A DNA stretch of 36,245 bases from Candidatus Colicola faecequi (GTDB taxonomy: Bacteria; Bacteroidota; Bacteroidia; Bacteroidales; Paludibacteraceae): positions 1 through 36,245 of the forward strand of contig JAGHUE010000031.1 of assembly GCA_018064985.1 (NCBI GenBank). The letters are read 5' to 3'. The notes under the pieces were generated by a model. It was not told the origin of the DNA. It was given only the letters and a program-made list of their open reading frames with translations, and made no database searches. This document shows, piece by piece, positions 17,152 through 25,603 of the stretch; position 1 is the first letter of the stretch; the number at the start of each line of letters is the position of its first letter. Position numbers and translations under genes: made by a program.

Positions 17152-18489
17152 ATGAAATTCATTGAAACAATCAAGAATATCTGGAAGATAGAAGATCTCC
17201 GCAAGCGTTTGTTGACCACTTTTATTTTCGTGCTCATCTACCGTTTCGGTTCTTTCATCGTTCTTCCGGGTATCGATCCTACAGCGCTCGGCGCTCTGCG
17301 TGCTCAAACCGCAGGCGGTCTTATGGCTCTCTTGGATATGTTCTCTGGTGGCGCATTCTCCAACGCATCTATTTTTGCGCTCGGTATCATGCCGTACATC
17401 TCTGCATCGATTATTATCCAGCTGCTTACCATTGCAGTTCCGTATTTTCAGAAGATGCAGCAGGAAGGTGAATCCGGTCGTCAGAAAATGAACCAGATCA
17501 CTCGCTATCTCACCGTAGCTATTCTGGTGCTCCAAGGCCCGAGTTACTTAGTCAACCTGTCTGTACAGATGGCTGCAGTAGGCGCTCCGCTGACTATCGG
17601 TTTCAACTGGTTTACAATCTCTTCCACCATCATCCTTTGCGCAGGCTCTATGTTTGTGATGTGGTTGGGTGAGCGTATTACCGACCGTGGTGTAGGTAAT
17701 GGTATTTCCTTCATCATTCTTATTGGTATCATCGCTCGTTTCCCGGGCGCTATCATTCAGGAGTTCTCTTCTCGTTTGAACGAAGGTGGCGGTCTGGTTG
17801 TATTCCTGGCTGAGATCATCATTCTTCTTCTCGTGTTCGCAGCAGCTATCATGCTTGTTCAGGGCACCCGCAAGATCCCCGTACAATATGCTAAGCGTAT
17901 GGTTGGCAACAAGCAGTATGGTGGCGTTCGTCAGTATATCCCTCTTAAGGTAAATGCTGCTAACGTAATGCCGATCATTTTTGCTCAGGCTATCATGTTC
18001 ATTCCTATCATGATTGCCGGCTTTACCACCGATGGCTCAAGCAATTTCGTACGTGCTTTCTCTGATAACAATGGTTTCTGGTATAACTTCGTATTCTTCC
18101 TGCTCATCATTGCTTTCACCTATTTCTACACTGCTATTATCATCAATCCGCAGCAGATGGCAGAATCCTTGAAGCAGAACAATGGCTTCATTCCCGGCGT
18201 TAAGCCCGGCAAGAAGACTGCAGAGTTTATTGATACCATCATGTCTCGCATCACCCTCCCGGGAAGTATATTCCTCGGTGTAATCGCAGTTCTTCCGGCA
18301 TTTGCCCGTCTCTGCGGTGTCAGCATGTCTTTCGCACAATTCTTTGGCGGAACCTCGTTGCTGATTATGGTTGGTGTAATTCTTGATACTCTTCAGCAAA
18401 TTGAGAGCCACCTCTTGATGCGCCACTATGACGGTTTCTTTGAGAACGGTTTCCGTATCAAAGGTCGTTCGGGTGCGATGGCATATTAA
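17152..18489 (+). CDS. secY: Protein translocase subunit SecY
   Basis: This 445-residue protein is the channel of the Sec translocon in the inner membrane. It has about ten hydrophobic segments; the plug and first periplasmic region contain FGSFIVLPGIDP, and the cytoplasmic loops contain GERITDRGVGNGIS and YAKRMVGNKQYGG, both typical. Its partner SecE is encoded at 28588. A SecG gene is not in the window. The gene directly precedes map; no adk lies between them. Confidence 0.98.
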   Translation: MKFIETIKNIWKIEDLRKRLLTTFIFVLIYRFGSFIVLPGIDPTALGALRAQTAGGLMALLDMFSGGAFSNASIFALGIMPYISASIIIQLLTIAVPYFQKMQQEGESGRQKMNQITRYLTVAILVLQGPSYLVNLSVQMAAVGAPLTIGFNWFTISSTIILCAGSMFVMWLGERITDRGVGNGISFIILIGIIARFPGAIIQEFSSRLNEGGGLVVFLAEIIILLLVFAAAIMLVQGTRKIPVQYAKRMVGNKQYGGVRQYIPLKVNAANVMPIIFAQAIMFIPIMIAGFTTDGSSNFVRAFSDNNGFWYNFVFFLLIIAFTYFYTAIIINPQQMAESLKQNNGFIPGVKPGKKTAEFIDTIMSRITLPGSIFLGVIAVLPAFARLCGVSMSFAQFFGGTSLLIMVGVILDTLQQIESHLLMRHYDGFFENGFRIKGRSGAMAY

Positions 18490-18506
18490 TCAAGTTTTCG
18501 CGTAGG

Positions 18507-19292
18507 ATGATTTTTCTCAAGACTGACGAAGAAATCGAACTGATGCGCGAAAGCAACAAACTCCTGGGGATGGCCTATGGCGAAGTAGCCAAGGCCATTG
18601 CCCCCGGAGTTTCTACTGCGCAATTAGACAGGATAGCAGAAGAGTTCATTCGTGACCATGGTGGAATACCCTCCTGCAAGGGTTATTACGGTTACCCCGC
18701 AACTCTTTGCACTTCGGTAAATGAGGTGGTTGTCCATGGCATTCCTTCCGAGAAGGTAATCCTGAAGGATGGCGATATCATTTCAATCGACGGCTGCGTA
18801 TTGCTCAACGGTTTCCAAGCCGACTCTGCTTATACGTTTCCTGTAGGGGACGTCAATGCGGAGACGATGCGACTTTTACGCACCACAAAAGAGTGCTTGG
18901 CACTAGGTGTGGAGCAAGCCATTGCCGGCAAACGTCTCGGTGATATCGGCTTTGCAGTTCAGCACCATGCTGAGTCTGCAGGTTTTTCTGTTGTTCGCGA
19001 GTTTGTCGGACACGGCATAGGCCGCGAGATGCACGAAGATCCTGAAGTGCCGAACTACGGCCGCAGAGGCAACGGCATTGTCTTAAAGGACGGTATGTGC
19101 ATCTGCATTGAACCGATGATTTGTCAAGGACGTCGCAACCTCATTTTTGAGGCTGACGAATGGACTACTCGCACGGCAGACCGCAAACCGGCAGCTCACT
19201 ACGAATATTCCATAGCCGTGAGAAACGGCAAGGCAGATATCCTTTCTACATTCGATTACATCAAGGAAGTTCTCGGCGATAGATTCATCTAA
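18507..19292 (+). CDS. map: Methionine aminopeptidase, type I
   Basis: This 261-residue metalloenzyme removes the initiator methionine from new proteins. All five metal ligands are present: D95, D106, H169, E202 and E233, and the catalytic histidine is H77. The spacing D-11-D matches E. coli MAP. There is no N-terminal zinc-finger extension. It lies 17 bases after secY and 20 before infA, so it is made with the ribosomal proteins. Confidence 0.97.
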   Translation: MIFLKTDEEIELMRESNKLLGMAYGEVAKAIAPGVSTAQLDRIAEEFIRDHGGIPSCKGYYGYPATLCTSVNEVVVHGIPSEKVILKDGDIISIDGCVLLNGFQADSAYTFPVGDVNAETMRLLRTTKECLALGVEQAIAGKRLGDIGFAVQHHAESAGFSVVREFVGHGIGREMHEDPEVPNYGRRGNGIVLKDGMCICIEPMICQGRRNLIFEADEWTTRTADRKPAAHYEYSIAVRNGKADILSTFDYIKEVLGDRFI

Positions 19293-19312
19293 GCAACAAC
19301 TAAATCATTAAT

Positions 19313-19531
19313 ATGGCAAAACAAGATTCAATTGAGGTTGACGGCACGATCACAGAGGCATTGTCGAATGCAATGTTTCGTGTAACGCTGGAAAGCGGTC
19401 ATGTGATTACGGCACATATCTCTGGCAAAATGCGCATGCATTACATCAAGATTCTTCCTGGTGACAAGGTGCGCGTGGAGATGAGTCCGTATGATTTGAC
19501 CAAAGGACGCATTTCATTCCGTTATAAATAA
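19313..19531 (+). CDS. infA: Translation initiation factor IF-1
   Basis: This 72-residue OB-fold protein occupies the A site of the 30S subunit during initiation. The sequence is typical: [19 protein letters not shown] at the start and [27 protein letters not shown] later. It lies between map and rpmJ. Confidence 0.98.
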   Translation: MAKQDSIEVDGTITEALSNAMFRVTLESGHVITAHISGKMRMHYIKILPGDKVRVEMSPYDLTKGRISFRYK

Positions 19532-19544
19532 TACTCTTACTCTC

Positions 19545-19661
19545 ATGAAAGTAAAAGCTTCTATCAAGCGCCGTAACGACGACTGCAAGATTGTTCGTCG
19601 CAAAGGCCACCTTTATGTTATTAACAAAAAGAATCCTAAAATGAAGATGCGTCAAGGATAA
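19545..19661 (+). CDS. rpmJ: 50S ribosomal protein L36, zinc-free form
   Basis: This 38-residue bL36 starts [17 protein letters not shown] and ends MKMRQG. The zinc-binding form has Cys at 11, 14 and 27 and His at 33; here only C14 remains (N11, N27, M33), so this is the zinc-free type. Position between infA and rpsM confirms the call. Confidence 0.95.
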   Translation: MKVKASIKRRNDDCKIVRRKGHLYVINKKNPKMKMRQG

Positions 19662-19710
19662 GCGCTCTTTTTAGGAAATTATTTACAAATTTATCCACTA
19701 GTATAGAATT

Positions 19711-20091
19711 ATGGCTATAAGAATTGTCGGTGTAGATCTACCCCAGAATAAGATCGGGGAAGTCGGTTTGACTTACATCTACGGAATAGGTCGTAGCAGT
19801 GCTAAGAAAATCTTGGCTGAGGCAGGCGTTGACCCAAGCATCAAAGTACAGGATTGGACAGACGACCAAGCAGCTAAAATCCGTGAGATCATCGGTGCTA
19901 ACTACAAAGTTGAAGGTGATCTTCGTTCGGAAGTTCAGTTGAACATCAAACGTTTGATGGATATCGGTTGTTACCGTGGTGTTCGCCATCGTATCGGTCT
20001 TCCAGTACGCGGTCAGTCGACCAAGAACAACGCTCGTACCCGTAAAGGTAAAAAGAAAACTGTTGCAAACAAGAAGAAAGCAACGAAGTAA
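19711..20091 (+). CDS. rpsM: 30S ribosomal protein S13
   Basis: This 126-residue uS13 forms bridges from the 30S head to the 50S subunit and touches P-site tRNA with its basic tail. It starts [20 protein letters not shown] and has [20 protein letters not shown] near the end. First gene of the alpha part of the cluster. A 113-base gap with a long hairpin separates it from rpsK. Confidence 0.98.
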   Translation: MAIRIVGVDLPQNKIGEVGLTYIYGIGRSSAKKILAEAGVDPSIKVQDWTDDQAAKIREIIGANYKVEGDLRSEVQLNIKRLMDIGCYRGVRHRIGLPVRGQSTKNNARTRKGKKKTVANKKKATK

Positions 20092-20109
20092 GAACCAACC
20101 AGGTTTCTC

Positions 20110-20179
20110 CTCTTCCATGCAATATCTTCTGCGGCATAATAATAACGGAATGGCCGCATAGAAATGCAGGAAAACAGAG
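20110..20179 (+). promoter_or_regulatory. Long structured RNA between rpsM and rpsK
   Basis: About 22 base pairs form one extended stem: CTC with GAG (20110-20112/20177-20179), TTCC with GGAA (20113-20116/20169-20172), TGCA with TGCA (20118-20121/20165-20168), TTC with GAA (20127-20129/20161-20163), TGCGGC with GCCGCA (20130-20135/20153-20158) and AT with AT (20136-20137/20150-20151). Small bulges interrupt it and the apical loop has 12 bases. S4 controls the alpha operon in E. coli, and S4 leaders have been proposed in Bacteroidia; this is a candidate but the match is untested. Confidence 0.6.
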
Positions 20180-20204
20180 TGCCTAACTAAAACATCAAAC
20201 AAAA

Positions 20205-20594
20205 ATGGCAAAGAAAACAGTTGCAACCAAGAAGCGCGTTGTAAAGGTTGAAGGCGTTGGTCAGCTCCACGTTCAATCTTCTTTCAACAATGTTATTGTA
20301 ACCGTTGCTAACGGTGATGGTCAGGTTATTTCCTGGTCTTCCGCTGGCAAGATGGGCTTCCGCGGTTCTAAAAAGAATACTCCTTATGCTGCACAGATGG
20401 CAGCTCAGGATTGCTGCAAGGTCGCTTTTGATCTCGGCCTTCGCAAAGTTAAAGCATACGTTAAAGGTCCGGGTAACGGCCGTGAATCCGCTATTCGTGC
20501 TTGCGCAGCAGCAGGTATCGATGTATTGGAGATTATGGACGTAACCCCGATGCCACACAATGGCTGCCGCCCTCCGAAGCGTCGCCGTGTATAA
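20205..20594 (+). CDS. rpsK: 30S ribosomal protein S11
   Basis: This 129-residue uS11 forms part of the platform near the Shine-Dalgarno cleft. It contains [12 protein letters not shown] and the C-terminal [19 protein letters not shown], both diagnostic. It lies 34 bases before rpsD. Confidence 0.98.
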   Translation: MAKKTVATKKRVVKVEGVGQLHVQSSFNNVIVTVANGDGQVISWSSAGKMGFRGSKKNTPYAAQMAAQDCCKVAFDLGLRKVKAYVKGPGNGRESAIRACAAAGIDVLEIMDVTPMPHNGCRPPKRRRV

Positions 20595-20628
20595 TCATTA
20601 TTCAATTCACATTTAAAAATTTAAGATT

Positions 20629-21234
20629 ATGGCAAGATATATTGGACCAAAATCACGTATCTCTCGTCGATTCGGCGAGGCTATCTTCGGCCCGGACAAG
20701 GTGCTCAACAAGCGCAACTATGCCCCCGGCCAGCACGGCGTAAACCGTCGTAAGAAAAACTCTGAGTACGGCACTCAGCTTGCTGAGAAGCAGAAGGCTA
20801 AGTACACTTACGGTGTTCTTGAGCGTCAGTTCCGCCTCCTCTTTGCTGCAGCACAGCGCAGCAAGGGTATTACTGGTGAGATCCTTCTCCAGCTCCTTGA
20901 GTCGCGTCTCGACAATGTAGTATATCGCCTTGGTATTTGCCCGACTCGTGCTGCTGCTCGCCAGATGGTAAGCCACAAGCACATCGTAGTAGACGGTAAG
21001 GTGGTAAACATTCCTTCTTTCCAGGTTAAGCCCGGTATGGTTGTAGGTGTTCGCGAGAAAGCTAAGTCTCTTGAGGTAATTGCTACTTCTCTCGACGGCT
21101 TCAACCACGGCAAGTACAACTGGATCGAATGGAATGAGGCTGAGATGGCAGGTAAGTTCCTCAATGTGCCTGCACGTGAGGATATTCCTGAGAACATCAA
21201 GGAGCAGCTCATCGTCGAATTGTATTCTAAGTAA
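20629..21234 (+). CDS. rpsD: 30S ribosomal protein S4, zinc-free form
   Basis: This 201-residue uS4 starts 16S assembly and is the repressor of the alpha operon in E. coli. The opening [21 protein letters not shown] and the S4 RNA-binding domain from about residue 90 ([23 protein letters not shown]) identify it. There is no N-terminal cysteine cluster, so it is the zinc-free form. It is followed by a structured 70-base gap. Confidence 0.98.
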   Translation: MARYIGPKSRISRRFGEAIFGPDKVLNKRNYAPGQHGVNRRKKNSEYGTQLAEKQKAKYTYGVLERQFRLLFAAAQRSKGITGEILLQLLESRLDNVVYRLGICPTRAAARQMVSHKHIVVDGKVVNIPSFQVKPGMVVGVREKAKSLEVIATSLDGFNHGKYNWIEWNEAEMAGKFLNVPAREDIPENIKEQLIVELYSK

Positions 21235-21248
21235 TTTTTATCCATGTT

Positions 21249-21280
21249 TGCTCGCTTATTGTGGCAATGCGCTGCGAGCA
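21249..21280 (+). promoter_or_regulatory. Hairpin between rpsD and rpoA
   Basis: TGCTCGC (21249-21255) pairs perfectly with GCGAGCA (21274-21280) around an inner ATTG/CAAT stem with loop TGG. It ends 24 bases before rpoA and has no adjacent U-run. It may set the ratio of rpoA to ribosomal-protein expression. Confidence 0.5.
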
Positions 21281-21304
21281 GCATGAATTTAGTCAAAAAA
21301 CATT

Positions 21305-22300
21305 ATGGCAATATTAGATTTTATTAAACCTGACAAGGTGATCATGTTGGATTCGTCGAAGACGAAGGGCTCTTTTGAGTTTCGTCCTCTCGAACCGGGA
21401 TACGGCATTACCGTAGGTAACGCTATTCGTCGTGTACTCCTCGCCTCGCTCGAGGGCTATGCTATCTGCTCGATCAAGTTCAGTGGCGTAGAGCATGAGT
21501 TCGCTACCGTTCCCGGTGTTATCGACGATGTAACCAACATTATCCTCAACCTCAAGCAGGTACGATTCCGCAAGAGAGACGGTATTGAAGCCGACGGGGA
21601 GACTATTACGGTCCCTGTTGAGAACATGACCGTTCTCAAGGCTGGTGATCTGGCAAAGTATCTCACCAATTTTGAGATACTTAATCCGGAACTTCAGCTC
21701 TGCGAAATGGATTCGTCTGCCAAGTTTGAGTTGACGGTTACCATCAACAAAGGCCGCGGTTATATCCCGGCTGATGACAACCGCAACGCTAACGACGAAA
21801 TCGGTGTACTTGCTATCGATTCAATCTATACGCCAATCCGTAACGTAAAGTACGCTATTGAACCCTACCGTGTAGAGCAGCGTACTGACTACGATAAGTT
21901 GACGTTGGAGATCGAGACCGATGGTTCGATTACCCCGAAGGATGCTCTCAAAGAGGCTGCTAAGATCCTCATCTTCCACTTTATGCTCTTCTCTGATGAA
22001 AAGATTATTATCGAGGAACAAGAGAAATCTAATAGCTCCGCTCTCGATGAAGAGATTTTGCGCATGCGCCAATTGCTTAATTCTCGTCTTTCGGACATGG
22101 ATCTGTCTGTACGTGCGCTTAACTGCCTGAAAGCTGCAGAGGTTGATACTCTCGGCCAGCTCGTTAAGTACCACCGCAATGATCTGCTCAAGTTCCGCAA
22201 CTTCGGTAAGAAGTCTCTCACCGAGCTTGACGAGCTTCTCGAGCGTAATGGCCTTGCGTTTGGTATGGATATCAGTAAATACAAACTTGACAGAGAATAA
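21305..22300 (+). CDS. rpoA: RNA polymerase subunit alpha
   Basis: This 331-residue subunit dimerises to start RNA polymerase assembly. The N-terminal domain (about 1-235) contains [22 protein letters not shown]. The C-terminal domain (about 258-325) contains VRALNCLKA with R270, equivalent to the E. coli R265 that binds UP-element DNA, and [13 protein letters not shown]. An A/T-rich block precedes the rpsL promoter, so an UP-type contact is possible there. Confidence 0.98.
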   Translation: MAILDFIKPDKVIMLDSSKTKGSFEFRPLEPGYGITVGNAIRRVLLASLEGYAICSIKFSGVEHEFATVPGVIDDVTNIILNLKQVRFRKRDGIEADGETITVPVENMTVLKAGDLAKYLTNFEILNPELQLCEMDSSAKFELTVTINKGRGYIPADDNRNANDEIGVLAIDSIYTPIRNVKYAIEPYRVEQRTDYDKLTLEIETDGSITPKDALKEAAKILIFHFMLFSDEKIIIEEQEKSNSSALDEEILRMRQLLNSRLSDMDLSVRALNCLKAAEVDTLGQLVKYHRNDLLKFRNFGKKSLTELDELLERNGLAFGMDISKYKLDRE

Positions 22301-22328
22301 TCTCTGAAAAAATTATTTTAGAACAACA

Positions 22329-22799
22329 ATGAGACACAATAAGAAATTCAATCACCTTAGCCGTACTTCCGAGCATCGCGCTGCTATGCTCTCCAACATG
22401 GCTTGCTCGCTTATCATGCACAAGCGCATCAGCACCACGACTGCTAAGGCTAAGGCTCTCCGCATCTACGTTGAGCCGCTGCTCACCAAGGCAAAAGAGG
22501 ATACGACCGCTAATCGCCGCCTCGTTTTCTCCAAGCTGAAGCAAAAAGAAGTAGTAACCGAACTGTTCCAGAATGTAGCAGAGAAGATCGCAAACCGTCC
22601 GGGTGGTTACACTCGTATCCTCCGCACCGGTTTCCGTCTGGGTGACGCTGCTGAAATGTGCATCATCGAGCTCGTTGACTACAATGAGAACATGCTTCAG
22701 GACGCTAAGAAGGCTGCAAAGAAGACCACTCGTCGTGCAGGCAAGAAGGCTGCTCCTAAAGCAGAAGAGGCTGCTCCTGAAGCTCCGGCTGCAGAGTAA
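22329..22799 (+). CDS. rplQ: 50S ribosomal protein L17
   Basis: This 156-residue bL17 starts [17 protein letters not shown] and has the family core to about residue 122. A C-terminal tail follows (about 123-156), first Lys/Ala-rich and then acidic and Ala/Pro-rich; it is absent from E. coli L17 and looks disordered. It ends the supercluster; a strong terminator follows within 10 bases. Confidence 0.97.
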   Translation: MRHNKKFNHLSRTSEHRAAMLSNMACSLIMHKRISTTTAKAKALRIYVEPLLTKAKEDTTANRRLVFSKLKQKEVVTELFQNVAEKIANRPGGYTRILRTGFRLGDAAEMCIIELVDYNENMLQDAKKAAKKTTRRAGKKAAPKAEEAAPEAPAAE

Positions 22800-22808
22800 T
22801 TCTCTCCC

Positions 22809-22851
22809 AAACGACAAGGCCGCTCTAATGAGGGGCCTTGTTCGTTTTTTT
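22809..22851 (+). terminator. Strong intrinsic terminator of the ribosomal supercluster
   Basis: CAAGGCC (22815-22821) pairs with GGCCTTG (22834-22840), and the stem extends outward through AAACGA with TCGTTT with a one-base bulge. It runs into a seven-T tract (22845-22851). Confidence 0.9.
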
Positions 22852-22931
22852 ACATGACTTGAACTGAACTATGACCATGTTCGCTCCGGTTAATATCCGG
22901 TTGTCGGACCAGGACAATACGATTTTTTACC

Positions 22932-24191
22932 ATGAAACACATTTTCTACATTCTTTTTACCGCTGTTGTATGCTTGAACGCCTGTGCACAGACGACATCC
23001 GTTCCGTATGCAAATGAAGTGGATTCTCTTATCAATTCAGCCGTCCGTGAGTCGAAGATTCCCGGGGCGGTTCTCTGTGTTGTGGTGGGAGATAAGGTAC
23101 AATATATGCAAGCATACGGCTATCGCCAAGTATATCCGGATACTCTTCCGATGACGATAAGTACGCAGTTTGACTTGGCTTCGCTGAGTAAGATTGTCGG
23201 AACGGGTATGTCTCTCATGACTCTGGTTGATAAGGGGCTTATAAACATAGATGATCCTATTACGAAATATCTTCCCGAATATACTCATTATAAGGATGAG
23301 ACCATTGGCGACGATCGAGATCAGACCGTTCTTGATTTTCTTACACATACATCCGGTCTTCCGGCTTATGCATCATATACAGAACTTCTCAAGGACGAAC
23401 CGCTTGCTTCTCCGGCCCGCCGCAAAGAGCTGTTGCTGCGATATATGGCAACGTGCAAACGTCGTGCTCCTGCCGGAACGGATGTGAACTACAGTTGCCT
23501 CAATTTCATTTCTCTCCAGTATTTGATTGAGAGAGTAACCGGACAGCGTTTGGACGATTTTGCCAGCAAAAATGTATTCAAACCACTCAAGATGAAAAAC
23601 ACATGCTATTATCCGCTTGGTTCAAGCCCCAAACCGCACACGATAATTGCACCTACTGAAAAGATCGCTCCCTATGATCCATCGGCGAAAGTACCCTCCA
23701 TCATCTGGACCGGATATAAGGATATCCAATATTTCAACCGTAAGCGCACCATTAAGAACAATCCCTGCTACGAGGCTCTGGTTCATGATCCGCTCGCTCG
23801 CGAGATAAATGCGGGCGTCAGCGGCAATGCCGGCGTGTTCTCAACTGCAGAGGATTTGTCGCGTATGGCAATATGGATGCTCAATCCGGAAGAAAAGAAA
23901 GGACCGATGCGTTCGTCAACGCTCCGGATGATGATGCAAGTGCCGGAGGGCTATGAGGCTTTCGGTCGTGCTCTGTCCTGGGATCAGTCGTCAGACTATG
24001 CCGGTTGCAAAGGCAGTAAAACATCCTCGAGGGTAGTCTGCCATACCGGTTATACCGGTACCAGTATGGTGGTCGATCCGGAAAAGAAGGTTGCTGTGAT
24101 TCTTCTGACCAACCGTGCTCATCCCTCCGATGGAGGTGGCGTGGCTGCTGTCAGGAGAGCCGTGGCTGATGCAATCTTCGGCTGCTATTGA
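22932..24191 (+). CDS. Serine hydrolase of the beta-lactamase family, probable lipoprotein
   Basis: This 419-residue protein belongs to the class C beta-lactamase/esterase/DD-peptidase-like group. The nucleophile motif SxxK is S84-L-S-K87. The second motif is Y187-S-C, where Y-x-N is usual, and the third is H371-T-G. The N-terminus has a hydrophobic signal with LNAC at 15-18, so C18 is probably lipidated. Many members in Bacteroidetes act on peptidoglycan peptides or esters, and substrate cannot be told from sequence; there is no evidence for antibiotic resistance. It stands alone after the ribosomal terminator; I see no clear promoter in the 80 bases upstream. Confidence 0.82.
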   Translation: MKHIFYILFTAVVCLNACAQTTSVPYANEVDSLINSAVRESKIPGAVLCVVVGDKVQYMQAYGYRQVYPDTLPMTISTQFDLASLSKIVGTGMSLMTLVDKGLINIDDPITKYLPEYTHYKDETIGDDRDQTVLDFLTHTSGLPAYASYTELLKDEPLASPARRKELLLRYMATCKRRAPAGTDVNYSCLNFISLQYLIERVTGQRLDDFASKNVFKPLKMKNTCYYPLGSSPKPHTIIAPTEKIAPYDPSAKVPSIIWTGYKDIQYFNRKRTIKNNPCYEALVHDPLAREINAGVSGNAGVFSTAEDLSRMAIWMLNPEEKKGPMRSSTLRMMMQVPEGYEAFGRALSWDQSSDYAGCKGSKTSSRVVCHTGYTGTSMVVDPEKKVAVILLTNRAHPSDGGGVAAVRRAVADAIFGCY

Positions 24192-24193
24192 TA

Positions 24194-24223
24194 GGATGAA
24201 GCATCCGATTTGACGGATTTTTG
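24194..24223 (+). terminator. Weak terminator after the serine hydrolase
   Basis: ATCCG (24203-24207) pairs with CGGAT (24214-24218), loop ATTTGA, followed by TTTTG. A competing hairpin GGAT/ATCC (24194-24206) overlaps it. Confidence 0.5.
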
Positions 24224-24240
24224 AAAAATATCAAGCTGCT

Positions 24241-24272
24241 CTTGCCAGTTTGAAAAAAAAACAGTATCTTTG
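24241..24272 (+). promoter_or_regulatory. Promoter of the kinase pair
   Basis: CTTG (24241-24244) is followed after 20 bases by TATCTTTG (24265-24272). The transcript would begin near 24279, leaving a leader of under 20 bases before the GTG start. Confidence 0.7.
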
Positions 24273-24296
24273 CAGATAAATTAACTCATATATCCC

Positions 24297-24911
24297 GTGC
24301 ATATAGCAGTTGCAGGAAATATTGGTGCAGGAAAAACCACACTTACCAGAATGCTTTCGAAGCATTATGGTTGGGAAATGCGATTGGAGCCCGTGATGGT
24401 GAATCCTTATTTGGAGGATTACTATAGCGATATCCGACGCTGGTCGTTTGCGCTTGAGGTTTATTTCCTCAAGGAACGCTTCCGCGATGTGCTTGAAATC
24501 GCAAAGTCGGATCATTCTATTATCCAAGATCGTTCGATTTTCGAGGGGGTATATGTGTTCGTTGAAAATAATTTCCGTCAGGGAAATCTGACAGAGACGG
24601 ATTTCAATACGTACATGGAGTTGTTTGACCTGATGACGAACGTAACCAAGTATCCTGATTTAATGATTTATCTGAGGAAATCAGTACCTGAACTGGTGAG
24701 ACAGATTCAACATCGGGGTCGGGGTTACGAGCAGACGATGCAGCTTGACTATCTGGAGGGTTTGAACAACCGATATGAGGATTTTATTTTCAACAAATAT
24801 AAAGGGCAAGTGCTGGTGATAGAAAGCGACGGCATGGATTTCGAGCATAATCCGGAAGACTTCCGCAAGATCGTAGATAAAATAGACGCTCGCCTTTTCG
24901 GTCTTTTTTAA
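24297..24911 (+). CDS. Deoxynucleoside kinase, first copy
   Basis: This 204-residue enzyme phosphorylates deoxynucleosides in the salvage route to dNTPs. The P-loop GNIGAGKTT is at 7-15, the likely catalytic base is E31, DRS is at 78-80 and the lid RGRGYE follows later. It uses a GTG start, aligned exactly with the ATG of the downstream copy. Against human dCK the base-binding Gln (Q97) aligns with E54, R104 with R61 and D133 with G84. This differs from the second copy (Q54, R61, D84), so base preference has probably shifted. In lactobacilli, tandem genes make a dAK/dGK heterodimer; the same is possible here. Confidence 0.87.
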   Translation: MHIAVAGNIGAGKTTLTRMLSKHYGWEMRLEPVMVNPYLEDYYSDIRRWSFALEVYFLKERFRDVLEIAKSDHSIIQDRSIFEGVYVFVENNFRQGNLTETDFNTYMELFDLMTNVTKYPDLMIYLRKSVPELVRQIQHRGRGYEQTMQLDYLEGLNNRYEDFIFNKYKGQVLVIESDGMDFEHNPEDFRKIVDKIDARLFGLF

Positions 24912-24952
24912 CTGACTCAATCGAAATATCAAATAAACCACATAATTTTATT

Positions 24953-25603
24953 ATGCATATAGCAATTGCAGGAAATATCGGCGCAGGTAAGACCACGCTT
25001 ACGAACATGCTTGCCAAGCACTACGGTTGGATCCCTAAATTCGAACCGGTGGACTTCAATCCGTATATGGAGGACTTCTACAAGGATATGTCCCGTTGGT
25101 CATTCAATGTGCAAATCTGCTTCCTTAATAAGCGCTTCAAGGATGTGGTTGAGATAGAGAAATCATCGGATACTGTCATTCAGGACCGGACAATCTATGA
25201 GGATGCCCGAATTTTCGCTCCAAATCTTCACGAACAAGGCAATATGTCCGATCGTGATTTCGAAACGTATTGTGATCTTTTCGACCTGATGATGTCGCTT
25301 GTCAAGTATCCGGACCTACTGATTTATCTCCGTTCGAGTATCCCGAATCTGGTGGCTCAGATTCAGAAACGCGGTCGTGGCTACGAATCGGGTATACGAA
25401 TCGATTACTTGCAGGGCCTGAATGACAAGTATGAACGTTGGATTGCCGATTATAAGGGCAAGGTGCTGATTATCGATAAAGATCATATCGATTTTCAGGA
25501 CAATCCTGATGATTTCCATAAGATTACCAATATGATTGATGCCGAACTCTTCGGCCTTTTCCCGTTCGAGGCGACCGAAGGCGTAGGCAAGGAGATCAAA
25601 TGA
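24953..25603 (+). CDS. Deoxynucleoside kinase, second copy
   Basis: This 216-residue paralogue of the gene just upstream has P-loop GNIGAGKTT (7-15), E31, DRT at 78-80 and lid RGRGYE. It keeps the residues that contact the base in human dCK and its relatives: Q54, R61 and D84, so it is the more conventional purine or cytosine deoxynucleoside kinase of the pair. A 41-base spacer separates it from the first copy, and its stop overlaps the next gene's ATG (ATGA). The extra C-terminal 12 residues are not in the first copy. Confidence 0.88.
   Translation: MHIAIAGNIGAGKTTLTNMLAKHYGWIPKFEPVDFNPYMEDFYKDMSRWSFNVQICFLNKRFKDVVEIEKSSDTVIQDRTIYEDARIFAPNLHEQGNMSDRDFETYCDLFDLMMSLVKYPDLLIYLRSSIPNLVAQIQKRGRGYESGIRIDYLQGLNDKYERWIADYKGKVLIIDKDHIDFQDNPDDFHKITNMIDAELFGLFPFEATEGVGKEIK

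Noticed and set aside
22932-24191. Beta-lactamase giving antibiotic resistance
   Set aside because: The family is broad and the YxN motif is altered; sequence alone does not support resistance.
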